From Pseudomonas sp. DTU_2021_1001937_2_SI_NGA_ILE_001 (GTDB lineage: Bacteria > Pseudomonadota > Gammaproteobacteria > Pseudomonadales > Pseudomonadaceae): a stretch of DNA of 64,000 nt. The DNA lies in assembly GCF_032463525.1 (NCBI RefSeq), contig NZ_CP135971.1, positions 1,302,001-1,366,000 of the forward strand, given 5' to 3'. Position 1 is the stretch's first letter, and each line of letters starts with the position of its first letter. The translations under genes and the position numbers were made by a program. Below the pieces are notes generated by a model. The model worked only from the letters and a program-made list of their open reading frames with translations. It made no database searches and had not been told where the DNA came from. Shown one piece after another: positions 17,040 through 25,020 of this stretch.

Positions 17040-18359
17040 ATGGTTCGGTTTGCATCGATGTGCCGCAGCATCTGGGTTCTACCCCTGGTATCGAGTAGCA
17101 GCGTCGCCCTCGCCGATGAAGCGGCGCCCGCCATCAACAGTGGCGACACGGCGTTCGTGGCGCTCTGCTCGCTGGTCGTGCTGCTGATGACCCTGCCGGG
17201 TCTGGCGCTGTTCTACGGCGGCATGGCACGCACCAAGAATGTTCTGTCGATCCTCATGCAGGTGTTCTGCACTGCCTCACTGATGTCGGTCCTGTTCGCG
17301 ATCTACGGCTACTCCCTGACCTTTACCAGCGGCGGCTCGCTGCAAGCGGTGATCGGCGGCCTGGACAAGCTGTTCATGCTCGGCATCACCAAGGACTCGG
17401 TAGTGGGTACGATCCCGGAATACCTGTACTTCCTGTTCATGCTGCTGTTCGCCGCCATCACCCCGGCGATCATCGTCGGCGGCTTTGCCGAACGCATGAA
17501 ATTCTCCGCCGTGATGGTGTTCATGGCCGTGTGGCTGACCATCAATTACATCCCCATGGCGCACATGGCCTGGGGCGGTGGCTGGGTGTTCAACCTCGGC
17601 GTGCAGGACTTCGCCGGCGGTAACGTGGTGCACCTGAACGTCGGCATCGCCGCGCTGGTCGGCGCCGGGTTGCTGGGCCGCCGCCGTGGCTTCGGCACGG
17701 CGGCACTGGCGCCGCACAACATGACCATGACCCTCACCGGCGGTTCGCTGCTGTGGGTCGGCTGGCTGGGCTTCTGTGGCGGCTGCGCACTGGCGGCCAA
17801 CGGCTACGCCATGCTGGTGATGGTCAATACCATGCTCGCCAGCTGCGCCGGCGCCATGGGCTGGATGCTGGTGGAATGGAAACACCGTGGCCGCCCGAGC
17901 CTGTTCGGTGCGCTGTCCGGCGCCATCGCCGGGCTGGTGGCGATCACTCCGGCGTGCGGCTTCGTCGGCCCCATGGGCGCCATCCTGCTGGGTTTCATCG
18001 CCGGCCCGGTGTGCGTCTGGTCGGTGGAAAAACTCAAGCCCATGATCGGCCTGGACGATGCCTTCGACGTGTTCGGCGTGCATGGTGTTGCCGGCATCCT
18101 CGGCGGCCTGCTGACCCCGGTGTTCGCCCTCACCGCCATCGGTGGCCAGGGCTTTGCCGAAGGCCGCGACCTGTTCAGCCAGTTGCTGGTCAACGGCGGC
18201 GCGATCCTGTTCAGCGTGCTGTTCTCGGCCATCACCAGCCTGATCGCCTATCAGGTCGCCAGCGTGCTCTGCGGCGGCTTGCGCGTGAACGAAGAAACCG
18301 AGGTCGACGGCCTTGACCTCTCCACCCATGGTGAAGTCGGTTACAAATACTCGAGCTGA
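17040..18359 (+). CDS. amt: Ammonium transporter (AmtB type)
   Basis: A 439-aa ammonium transporter with a cleavable signal peptide (ends near SSSVALADEAAPA, about residue 25) and eleven membrane helices. Family signatures include GDTAFVALCSLVVLLMTLPG, ALFYGGMARTKNVLS and the pore histidines in VVHLNVGIAALV and VHGVAGILGG. GGAGG lies about 10 bases before the ATG. The glnK-like gene follows after 11 bases, the normal bacterial amtB-glnK pairing. The conserved regulon motif lies upstream, which suggests co-regulation with methylated amine genes rather than only general nitrogen control. AmtB proteins also carry methylammonium. Confidence 0.92.
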   Translation: MVRFASMCRSIWVLPLVSSSSVALADEAAPAINSGDTAFVALCSLVVLLMTLPGLALFYGGMARTKNVLSILMQVFCTASLMSVLFAIYGYSLTFTSGGSLQAVIGGLDKLFMLGITKDSVVGTIPEYLYFLFMLLFAAITPAIIVGGFAERMKFSAVMVFMAVWLTINYIPMAHMAWGGGWVFNLGVQDFAGGNVVHLNVGIAALVGAGLLGRRRGFGTAALAPHNMTMTLTGGSLLWVGWLGFCGGCALAANGYAMLVMVNTMLASCAGAMGWMLVEWKHRGRPSLFGALSGAIAGLVAITPACGFVGPMGAILLGFIAGPVCVWSVEKLKPMIGLDDAFDVFGVHGVAGILGGLLTPVFALTAIGGQGFAEGRDLFSQLLVNGGAILFSVLFSAITSLIAYQVASVLCGGLRVNEETEVDGLDLSTHGEVGYKYSS

Positions 18360-18370
18360 GGGCAACGCCG

Positions 18371-18709
18371 ATGAAGTTGATCACCGCGATTATCAAGCCA
18401 TTTCTGCTCGACGCCGTACGTGAGGCACTCACCGAGGTGGGCGTCAATGGCGTCACCGCCACCGAAGTCAAAGGCTTCGGACGCCAGGCAGGCCACACGG
18501 AAATCTATCGGGGCGCCGAATACGAGGTGCAGCTGTTGCCGAAGATCAAGCTCGAAGTGGTAGTAAGCGATGCCCTCTGCCAGCCGGCCGTGGAGGCCAT
18601 TCTGAAAGCGGGCCACACCGGCAAGATCGGCGATGGCAAGGTGTTCGTGCAGAACGTCGAAAGCATCGTGCGGATCAGAACCGGCGAACTGGACGACAAC
18701 GCCGTCTGA
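18371..18709 (+). CDS. glnK: PII signal protein (GlnK/GlnB family)
   Basis: A 112-aa PII protein. Diagnostic segments: KLITAIIKPFLLDAVREAL at the N terminus, GFGRQAGHTEIYRGAEY with the uridylylated tyrosine 51 in the T loop, KIKLEVVV at about 58-65 and the ATP-binding TGKIGDGKVFV near 83-93. It would bind and close the Amt pore when nitrogen is sufficient. It starts 11 bases after amt and ends at a strong terminator. It is probably a paralogue dedicated to this cluster; the chromosome's main glnK is expected elsewhere. Confidence 0.93.
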   Translation: MKLITAIIKPFLLDAVREALTEVGVNGVTATEVKGFGRQAGHTEIYRGAEYEVQLLPKIKLEVVVSDALCQPAVEAILKAGHTGKIGDGKVFVQNVESIVRIRTGELDDNAV

Positions 18710-18716
18710 TCAAAGC

Positions 18717-18738
18717 AGCCGGCCCCTCCGGGCCGGCT
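18717..18738 (+). terminator. Hairpin terminator after glnK
   Basis: AGCCGGCCC / GGGCCGGCT stem with a 4-base loop, 8 bases after the glnK stop. No T tract follows. Confidence 0.65.
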
Positions 18739-18798
18739 GACCTCCCTGCTCCCCTGCACGACGACCAAATCCCACCGCCCCAGATAACGCTCAACCGG

Positions 18799-19134
18799 TC
18801 AATTCACCGGGCTGAACATCTTCAAACCGGCAACCCCGCAGATAATCAGCATCAGGCACACGATCCGCGCCACGCTGGCCGGCTCGTCCAGGTAGAAGAT
18901 CCCGTAGATGGCCGTACCGACCGCACCGATGCCCACCCATACGGCATAGGCCGTGCCCATCGGCAACTGGCGTGCGGCAAGCGCCAGCAGGTACATGCTC
19001 AAGGCGATGAAGGTGATGCAGTACAGGCTGGGCCAGAACCGGCTGAAGCCTTGCGTACGGGGAATGGCAGAGGCGTACATCACTTCGCAGATGCCGGCGG
19101 CGAGCAAGGCCATCCAGGCCCAGGTTGCAGTCAT
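18799..19134 (-). CDS. Small multidrug resistance (SMR) family transporter
   Basis: A 111-aa protein with four membrane helices of the EmrE/SugE family. The essential glutamate of helix 1 is visible in AGICEVMYAS (about residue 15), and helix 3 has the GTAYAVWVGIGAVGTA motif. AAGGAG lies 5 bases before the ATG at 19134, which fixes the start over an upstream in-frame ATG. SMR proteins export quaternary or guanidinium cations by proton exchange. Its place between glnK and mgsC suggests a cationic amine as substrate, for example export of excess methylated amine, but this is inference. It lies downstream of the gmaS-mgs operon on the same strand, separated by a terminator. Confidence 0.85.
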   Translation of the reverse strand: MTATWAWMALLAAGICEVMYASAIPRTQGFSRFWPSLYCITFIALSMYLLALAARQLPMGTAYAVWVGIGAVGTAIYGIFYLDEPASVARIVCLMLIICGVAGLKMFSPVN

Positions 19135-19158
19135 TTGAACTCCTTCAGATGCACGAAA

Positions 19159-19185
19159 GCCGGCCTCTCCTGGGGAAAGGCCGGC
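19159..19185 (-). terminator. Terminator of the gmaS-mgsABC operon
   Basis: On the minus strand GGCCGGCC and GGCCGGC form a hairpin followed by TTT, starting 13 bases past the mgsC stop. Confidence 0.6.
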
Positions 19186-19197
19186 CACTGGGTTGAA

Positions 19198-20520
19198 TCA
19201 GTAACCCTGGCCAGGCACCCAGTTCGTACCCGCCAGCGGCACCCGTGCCATGGCCGCCGACTCCACGGTCAGCGCCACCAGGTCCTCGGGGTCGAGGTTG
19301 TGCAGGTGGCTCTTGCCGCAGGCGCGAGCCATGGTCTGGGCTTCGAGCACAAGGACACGCAAATAGTTTGCCAACCGGCGTCCACCTTCCACCGGGTCCA
19401 GGCGCTTGGCCAGTTCCGGATCCTGGGTGGTGATGCCGGCCGGGTCGCGGCCGTTCTGCCAGTCGTCGTAGAAACCGGCCGCCGAGCCGATCTTCTTCAA
19501 CTCTTCATCCAGGCGTGGATGGTTGTCGCCCAGCGCCACCAGTGCTGCCGTGCCGATGGCCACCGCGTCGGCGCCCAGGGCCATGGCCTTGGCCACGTCG
19601 GCGCCGTTGCGAATGCCGCCAGAGACGATCAGTTGCACCTTGCGGTGCATGCCCATTTCCTGCAGCGCCTGCACTGCCTGCGGAATGGCCGGCAGGATGG
19701 GAATGCCGACGTGCTCGATGAACACTTCCTGGGTCGCTGCAGTGCCGCCCTGCATGCCGTCGAGCACGATCACGTCGGCACCGGCCTTCACCGCCAGCTT
19801 CACATCGTAGTAAGGCCGGCTGGCGCCGATCTTCACGTAGATGGGTTTTTCCCAATCGGTGATTTCGCGCAGTTCGGCGATCTTGATCGCCAGGTCGTCC
19901 GGGCCGGTCCAGTCCGGATGACGGCACGCCGAACGCTGGTCGACGCCGATCGGCAGGGTGCGCATGCCGGCCACCCGCTCGGTGACCTTCATGCCCAGCA
20001 GCATGCCGCCGCCACCGGGCTTGGCGCCCTGCCCCAGGACGATCTCGATGGCATCGGCCTTGCGCAGGTCGTCGGGGTTCATGCCGTAGCGCGATGGCAG
20101 GTACTGGTACACCAGATGCTGCGACTGGCCGCGTTCTTCCGGGGTCATGCCGCCGTCGCCGGTGGTGGTGCTGGTGCCGGCGATACTCGCGCCACGACCC
20201 AGGGCCTCCTTGGCGTTGGCCGACAGCGCGCCGAAGCTCATGCCGGCGATGGTCACCGGAATCTTCAGGTGCAGCGGCTTCTTGGCGAAGCGGTTGCCGA
20301 GGATCACGTCGGTGCCGCACTTCTCGCGGTAGCCCTCCAGCGGGTAGCGCGACACGCTGGCGCCGAGCAGCAGCAGGTCATCGAAGTGCGGCAGCTTGCG
20401 CTTGGTGCCGCCGCCACGGATGTCGTAGATGCCGGTTTCGGCGGCGCGCTGGATTTCCTGGATGGTCAGGCGGTCGAAGGTGGCCGATTCGCGCAGCACG
20501 GGGGTGGGTTTGTCAGTCAT
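19198..20520 (-). CDS. mgsC: N-methylglutamate synthase subunit C (GltB FMN domain, GlxD-like)
   Basis: A 440-aa protein equal to the central FMN-binding domain of glutamate synthase. Signs are TIAGMSFGALSANAKEALGRGA near residue 90, GDGGMTPEERG near 120, LGQGAKPGGGGML near 160 and DGMQGGTAATQEV near 265. It is the catalytic part that transfers methylamine nitrogen to give N-methylglutamate. Third gene of gmaS-mgsA-mgsB-mgsC, spaced 14 bases from mgsB, with a terminator behind it. Rhizobial and pseudomonad annotations often call this GlxD; the presence of Mgd, Tmm and Dmm genes favours the methylamine role. Confidence 0.87.
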   Translation of the reverse strand: MTDKPTPVLRESATFDRLTIQEIQRAAETGIYDIRGGGTKRKLPHFDDLLLLGASVSRYPLEGYREKCGTDVILGNRFAKKPLHLKIPVTIAGMSFGALSANAKEALGRGASIAGTSTTTGDGGMTPEERGQSQHLVYQYLPSRYGMNPDDLRKADAIEIVLGQGAKPGGGGMLLGMKVTERVAGMRTLPIGVDQRSACRHPDWTGPDDLAIKIAELREITDWEKPIYVKIGASRPYYDVKLAVKAGADVIVLDGMQGGTAATQEVFIEHVGIPILPAIPQAVQALQEMGMHRKVQLIVSGGIRNGADVAKAMALGADAVAIGTAALVALGDNHPRLDEELKKIGSAAGFYDDWQNGRDPAGITTQDPELAKRLDPVEGGRRLANYLRVLVLEAQTMARACGKSHLHNLDPEDLVALTVESAAMARVPLAGTNWVPGQGY

Positions 20521-20534
20521 GGTAAGGCTCCTGA

Positions 20535-21218
20535 TCAGTACGCGCTGGCGTTGTCGACTTTGAAGTTGTACAGCTGGCGGGCCGAGCCATAGCGCTTGAA
20601 GTCGCTGGCCTTCTCGTTGAAGCCGGCCTTGTTCAGCAGCGCCTGCAGCTCTTCGAGGTGCTCCGGGCGCATCTCTTTCTCGATGCAGTCCGAGCCCAGC
20701 GACTCGACCTTGCCCTTGACGAAAATCTTCGTCTCGTACAGCGAGTCGCCCAACGCATCACCGGCATCGCCACACACCACCAGGCGCCCGGCCTGGCCCA
20801 TGAAGCAGCTCATGTGGCCGATGCTGCCGCCGACCACGATGTCCACGCCTTTCATGGAGATGCCGCAACGCGCACCGGCGTCGCCCTCGATGACCAGCAG
20901 CCCGCCATGGGCGGTGGCGCCGGCCGCCTGGGAGGCGCTGCCTTTGACCCGCACGTAACCGCTCATCATGTTTTCGGCACAGCCCACGCCAACGTTGCCA
21001 TGCACGGTGACCGAGGCCTTCTGGTTCATGCCCGCGCAGTAGTAGCCGGCATGCCCCTGGATATCGATGGAAATCGCTTCGTTGACGCCCACGGCCAGGT
21101 TATGCGCGCCGTTGGGATGGGTGACCAGCCATTCGCGCTGCTCGACGACGCCCGCCTGGTCGTGCAGAGCCTGGTTCAACTCGCGCACGCTGGACACGCT
21201 CAGATCGATGGTTTTCAT
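20535..21218 (-). CDS. mgsB: N-methylglutamate synthase subunit B (GXGXG domain, GlxC-like)
   Basis: A 227-aa protein made of the right-handed beta-helix GXGXG domain found at the C terminus of GltB. Regular glycine repeats are visible, such as GHAGYYCAGMNQ, HGNVGVGCAENMMSGYV, GGLLVIEGDAGARCG and GGSIGHMSCFMGQAGRLVVCGDAG. It is a structural partner that joins the amidotransferase and FMN subunits. Start ATG at 21218 lies 13 bases after mgsA. Together with MgsA and MgsC it rebuilds a split glutamate synthase large subunit. Confidence 0.87.
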   Translation of the reverse strand: MKTIDLSVSSVRELNQALHDQAGVVEQREWLVTHPNGAHNLAVGVNEAISIDIQGHAGYYCAGMNQKASVTVHGNVGVGCAENMMSGYVRVKGSASQAAGATAHGGLLVIEGDAGARCGISMKGVDIVVGGSIGHMSCFMGQAGRLVVCGDAGDALGDSLYETKIFVKGKVESLGSDCIEKEMRPEHLEELQALLNKAGFNEKASDFKRYGSARQLYNFKVDNASAY

Positions 21219-21231
21219 ACAGGTGTGCTCC

Positions 21232-22137
21232 TCAGGCCGACTGGCGTTCCCAGATGTACATGGTGGCGGGAACCGGTTCCCAGACCTTGGCGTTTTCGAT
21301 GCCCGGCAGGCTGGACAGCGCCTGGTATTCCGAGGCCATGGCGACGTAGTCGTCGGTTTCGGCGAGGATCGCCGGCTTGCAGGCGATCGGGTCGCGGATC
21401 ACCGCGAAGCCGTTGCGGGTGCCGATGGCGAAGGTGAAGAAGCCGTCGAGGTCTTCCAGCGACTTGTCCAGCGCCTGCTTGAGGCTGTCGCCCTGCTGCA
21501 GGCGCCAGGTCAGGTAGCCGGCAGCCACTTCGGTGTCGTTCTCGGTCTCGAAGGCGATGCCTTCGCGGCGCAGGTTCTGGCGCAGGCGCGAGTGGTTGGA
21601 CAGCGAGCCGTTGTGCACCAGGCACAGGTCGGCGCCCGTGGAAAACGGGTGGCTGCCCTCCATGGTCACCGCGCTTTCGGTGGCCATGCGGGTGTGGCCG
21701 ATGATGTGGCTGCCCTTCATGCCGGCCAGGCCGAAACGCTGGGAGATTTCCCTGGGCAGACCCATGCCCTTGAGAATCTCGATGCTCTGCCCGGCACTCA
21801 TGATGCGCACGCTCGGCGCCAGCTCGGCCAGGGCGGCACGCACCTGGGCTTCAGGGGCCTTGATCTTCAGCACGATGGCACTGGCGTTCTGGAACCAGTC
21901 CAGTTCGGCGCCGAGCCGCTCCTGCACGGCACTCACCAGGGCGGTGAAGTCATAGCCCTCGGTGGTGGCCTGCAGGGTCAGCTTGACCCAGCCGTCAGCC
22001 ACTTCATCGCCATAGATGGCAAAGCCGGCGCTGTCCGGGCCACGGTCGGTCATGGCTTCGAGCATCGGCTCGAACAGCTCACCGAGCCGCGACTCCAGCG
22101 CCGGGTTCTTCAGGTACAGACCCACGATTCCACACAT
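21232..22137 (-). CDS. mgsA: N-methylglutamate synthase subunit A (glutamine amidotransferase, GlxB-like)
   Basis: A 301-aa class II glutamine amidotransferase domain. The start at 22137 is decided by the family rule that cysteine 2 is the nucleophile: the protein begins MCGIVGLYLKNP after GAGGACTGCCGT. Further signs are RGPDSAGFAIYG near residue 40, GHTRMATESAV near 155 and LVHNGSLSNH near 190. In NMG synthase it corresponds to the N-terminal domain of GltB. It follows gmaS in the operon with a 141-base gap filled by a repeat. Confidence 0.88.
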   Translation of the reverse strand: MCGIVGLYLKNPALESRLGELFEPMLEAMTDRGPDSAGFAIYGDEVADGWVKLTLQATTEGYDFTALVSAVQERLGAELDWFQNASAIVLKIKAPEAQVRAALAELAPSVRIMSAGQSIEILKGMGLPREISQRFGLAGMKGSHIIGHTRMATESAVTMEGSHPFSTGADLCLVHNGSLSNHSRLRQNLRREGIAFETENDTEVAAGYLTWRLQQGDSLKQALDKSLEDLDGFFTFAIGTRNGFAVIRDPIACKPAILAETDDYVAMASEYQALSSLPGIENAKVWEPVPATMYIWERQSA

Positions 22138-22163
22138 ACGGCAGTCCTCACTTTGTTCGGCAG

Positions 22164-22275
22164 TTATCAGCTGCAAGCTTCAAGCTGCAAGCTGAACGGG
22201 GTTGATAAAGCGATCCTTGCAACGCCACGAAACCGCGTTTGCCTGCGGCTTGTGGCTTGCAACTTGTCGCTGTAC
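22164..22275. repeat. AGCTGCAAGCTTCAAGCT-type repeat inside the operon
   Basis: The gap between gmaS and mgsA holds CAGCTGCAAGCTTCAAGC, then GCAAGCTGAA and, about 75 bases on, GGCTTGTGGCTTGCAACTTG. This is a pseudomonad-type short palindromic repeat pair. It splits the operon and could weaken or tune mgs expression relative to gmaS. Confidence 0.55.
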
Positions 22276-22278
22276 AGC

Positions 22279-23613
22279 TCAAAAGAATTCGGTGTAGCGC
22301 TGAATCTCCCAGTCGCTGACGTGGCGGCTGTACTCCACCCACTCCATGCGCTTGAGCTTGATGAACTCGCCGACGATCTGCGGGCCCAGCACTTCGGCGA
22401 ACAAGGGGTCGGCTTCCAGCGCGTCGCAGGCTTCCTTGAGCGACTGCGGCAGGGTCTTGATGCCCCGCGCGGCGATGTCCTCCAGGCTCAGCTTGTAGAG
22501 GTTCTCGTTGCACACGGTGGGGACTTCCAATTGGCGGTCGATGCCATCCAGGCCGGCGGCGATGATCGCGGCGGTGACCAGGTAGGGATTGCAACCGGCA
22601 TCCGGCAGGCGGAACTCCAGGCGCCCGTACGGGACCCGGACCATCGCCGAGCGGTTGTTGGCGCCGAAAGCGATGAATGCCGGTGCCCAGGTGGCGCCGG
22701 ACAGCGAGTTGCCCACCACCAGACGCTTGTAGGAGTTGACCGTGGGCGCGGCGAAAGCGCATAGCGCCGGGCCGTGGGCCAGCAGGCCGGCGGCGAAGTG
22801 ATAGGCCAGCTTCGAGAGGCCCATGCCGCTCGGGTCGCTGGCGTCATGGAACAGGTTCTTGTTGCTGGCGCTGGCCAGCGACAGGTGAAAGTGCATGCCG
22901 TTGCCGGCGCGCTTGGGATCGGGCTTGGGCATGAACGAGCAGATCATGCCCATGTCGTTGGCGATCTCGCCGGCGGCCATGCGGAAGAAGGTGAAGCGGT
23001 CGGCCGACTCCATGGCATCGCTGTAGGTGTAGTTGATCTCGAACTGGCCGTTGGCATCCTCGTGGTCGATCTGGTAGATGTCGAAGCCCACCAGCTGCAG
23101 CGCCTCGGTGAGGCGTTCGAGGAATTCCCGCGAACGCGACAGGCCCTTGTAGTCGTAGCAGGGCTTGTCCAGGCTGTCGCTGGCGTCCACCAGTTGCAGG
23201 TGTCCGGCGCCGTCGCGCTTGAACAGGCTGAACTCCGGCTCCAGCCCGGTATTCAGGGTCCAGCCACGCTGCGCCAGGCGCTCGACCTGTTGCTGCAGCA
23301 CATAGCGGCTGTCGTAGGGCCAGGGCTGGCCATCGACGTGGCCGATGCACACCACGCGGCCATAGCCGGGCTGCCAGGGCACCGGGATCAACGAGGCCAG
23401 GTCGCCGCGAGCCATGAAGTCCGGGCCATGGGGCTCCATGCCCATGCCGCAGATGGCGAATCCGGCGAAACCGGCGCCCTCTTCGGCGACCATCTCCAGC
23501 CCGCTGACCGGCACCGACTTGGTCTTGGACGAACCGTGGATGTCCACGAATTGAGCCAGTACGTACTTGATGCCGTGTTCCTGGATCAGGCGCTGTGTTT
23601 CGGTTGGCAACAT
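22279..23613 (-). CDS. gmaS: Gamma-glutamylmethylamide synthetase / type III glutamine synthetase-like
   Basis: A 444-aa member of the glutamine synthetase superfamily. Catalytic-domain signs are [11 protein letters not shown] near residue 125, [15 protein letters not shown] near 200, [12 protein letters not shown] near 245 and the ATP-site loop with R residues in [20 protein letters not shown] near 325-345. GmaS joins glutamate and methylamine with ATP. It is first in the gmaS-mgsABC operon. Annotators often call the same protein GlnT; specificity for methylamine over ammonia is inferred from context. The regulon motif lies 68 bases upstream of the ATG, between this gene and the divergent XRE regulator. 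Confidence 0.87.
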   Translation of the reverse strand: MLPTETQRLIQEHGIKYVLAQFVDIHGSSKTKSVPVSGLEMVAEEGAGFAGFAICGMGMEPHGPDFMARGDLASLIPVPWQPGYGRVVCIGHVDGQPWPYDSRYVLQQQVERLAQRGWTLNTGLEPEFSLFKRDGAGHLQLVDASDSLDKPCYDYKGLSRSREFLERLTEALQLVGFDIYQIDHEDANGQFEINYTYSDAMESADRFTFFRMAAGEIANDMGMICSFMPKPDPKRAGNGMHFHLSLASASNKNLFHDASDPSGMGLSKLAYHFAAGLLAHGPALCAFAAPTVNSYKRLVVGNSLSGATWAPAFIAFGANNRSAMVRVPYGRLEFRLPDAGCNPYLVTAAIIAAGLDGIDRQLEVPTVCNENLYKLSLEDIAARGIKTLPQSLKEACDALEADPLFAEVLGPQIVGEFIKLKRMEWVEYSRHVSDWEIQRYTEFF

Positions 23614-23679
23614 GGGACAGGACTCCTGGGACGAAAGCGAGGTGGATTACGCTTCACTGTCCGGCCTTGTTATTCCGAA

Positions 23680-23705
23680 CAGGAAACTTACTTTCCCTTC
23701 AGGAA
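23680..23705. promoter_or_regulatory. Methylated-amine regulon motif, gmaS / XRE site
   Basis: CAGGAAACTTACTTTCCCTT then CAGGAAT. It contains the best inverted repeat of the set (GGAAA-N5-TTTCC) followed by a third half-site 19 bases after the first. It lies between the divergent gmaS and XRE-cupin genes and could serve both. Confidence 0.6.
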
Positions 23706-23889
23706 TGCAACGTCCTTGCCAGTTTTGTCACTGCTCCAGCAATTTCAGCGCAACGGGCTTTTTGCGCTGTATATATGGGAAACTCGTTTTCGCACCGCAA
23801 ATATTTCGCCGGTAAAATCGCTGGCCCGACAAAAAACGCACATTCACAGTGCGAAATAAAAATTACTGAACAGAAACCGTGCAGGATTT

Positions 23890-24489
23890 ATGAATCACGA
23901 AGAACCGCCCAAGCTCAAGCTGGAGCAGTACATCGGCATCCAGATCAAGCGCCAGCGCCAGGCCCAGGAACTCAAACTGGCCGATGTGGCGCGCATCGCC
24001 GGGATCAGCCAGGGCATGCTCAGCAAGATCGAGAACGCCCAGGTGTCCACCAGCCTGGACAACCTCAGCCGCCTCTGCGACGTGCTGGGCATGCCGATGT
24101 CCAAACTGTTCAGCCAGTACGACCAGCAAGGCAGCAGTGCGCTGCTGGTCAAGGCCGGCGACGGCATGGAAGTGGTGCGTCGGGGTACGGAGAAGGGCCA
24201 TACCTATCACCTGCTCAATCATACCCGGGGGCCGAAGAAGCACTTCGAGGCCTACATGGTGAGCATGGATGACGCCAGCGAGGAGTTTCCGACCTTTTCC
24301 CACCCAGGTACGGAGTTTCTGCATTTGCTTGAAGGTGAGCTGATCTACCGGCATGGCAATCAGCTGTACCACATGGAGGCTGGGGACAGCCTGACCTTCG
24401 ACGGCGAGGTGCCGCATGGGCCGGAGCAACTGGTGCAGGTGCCGATCCGGTTGTTGTCGATCATGAACTATGGGGCTCAGGGCGAGTAA
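23890..24489 (+). CDS. XRE-family regulator with cupin sensor domain
   Basis: A 199-aa regulator: an N-terminal helix-turn-helix of the Cro/C1 class (ELKLADVARIAGISQGMLSK and IENAQVSTSLDNLSRLCDVL, about residues 20-65) and a C-terminal cupin barrel with HPGTEFLHLLEGEL near 140 and SLTFDGEVPHGPEQL near 170. XRE-cupin proteins commonly control amine, amino acid and polyamine catabolism, with the cupin binding the effector. It is divergent from gmaS, and the repeated motif at 23680 lies between them, so it is the best candidate to bind that motif at all four promoters. The start is ATG 23890; only a weak AGGA is visible before it. Confidence 0.88.
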   Translation: MNHEEPPKLKLEQYIGIQIKRQRQAQELKLADVARIAGISQGMLSKIENAQVSTSLDNLSRLCDVLGMPMSKLFSQYDQQGSSALLVKAGDGMEVVRRGTEKGHTYHLLNHTRGPKKHFEAYMVSMDDASEEFPTFSHPGTEFLHLLEGELIYRHGNQLYHMEAGDSLTFDGEVPHGPEQLVQVPIRLLSIMNYGAQGE

Positions 24490-24741
24490 GCCCAATTCTT
24501 CTGTAGGAGGGAGCTTGCTCGCGATCGGCTGCGTAGCAGCCGTTATTTCTTTGAGCTTGCCCAGTATTCCCTTTCGGGTAGCAACGCTTTCAGAGCAATG
24601 GAAAATCCTTTTTCGCAGTGCCTGATCGCAATGGCCGACCCTTCAATTGCAAAAAGATGGAAAGGCCGGCCTGTTTCAAGGTACGCATGGCAACATTTGC
24701 ATGCCATGCATACCTGAGTGCCAGACACTTTTACAGGTCTG
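24490..24741. other. Intergenic stretch with REP-like segment
   Basis: GTAGGAGGGAGCTTGCTCGCGATCG at about 24503 is a REP-like palindrome of pseudomonads. The rest has no supported gene. A minus-strand reading frame here has no ribosome site or protein character. Confidence 0.45.
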
Positions 24742-25020
24742 TCATGGCTGCTCGAAGGTGTATTTTTTCTCCTTGATGAACTCAGGCTCTTTCCACTCAG
24801 GCCCTTTCCTGAACCCTCCTTCGTTATATTCGATACTTCCCTCTGCAATCATTGAGTCAAAAAGCTTGAGCAACTCAAGATTATTTGAAATATTTACCCA
24901 ATCATGACGACAATACAACCTATCCAACATAGGATATGCTATAGAGCGGCCACCTCTAACAATAAACAATATTACATCCCTAGGACTTTCACCCCTGACC
25001 ACATCACTTATATCACTCAT
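24742..25020 (-). CDS. Putative pyocin immunity protein
   Basis: A 92-aa hydrophilic, acidic protein starting MSDISDVVRG, in the position of a bacteriocin immunity gene: its ATG overlaps the end of the pyocin reading frame by 8 bases, on the same strand, with GGAGGGTAGGT as ribosome site. Base composition is AT-richer than the pyocin gene, as is usual for such immunity genes. I cannot name the family. With the toxin gene broken by an IS, it may persist as an orphan giving protection against related strains. Confidence 0.7.
   Translation of the reverse strand: MSDISDVVRGESPRDVILFIVRGGRSIAYPMLDRLYCRHDWVNISNNLELLKLFDSMIAEGSIEYNEGGFRKGPEWKEPEFIKEKKYTFEQP

Noticed and set aside
19051..22764. Long plus-strand frames (513 and 565 aa) opposite mgsABC-gmaS
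   Set aside because: Antisense shadows of conserved enzymes on the minus strand.
24543..24848. 101-codon minus-strand frame overlapping the immunity gene
   Set aside because: Overlaps a better supported gene, no start signal, serine/lysine-rich random-looking translation.
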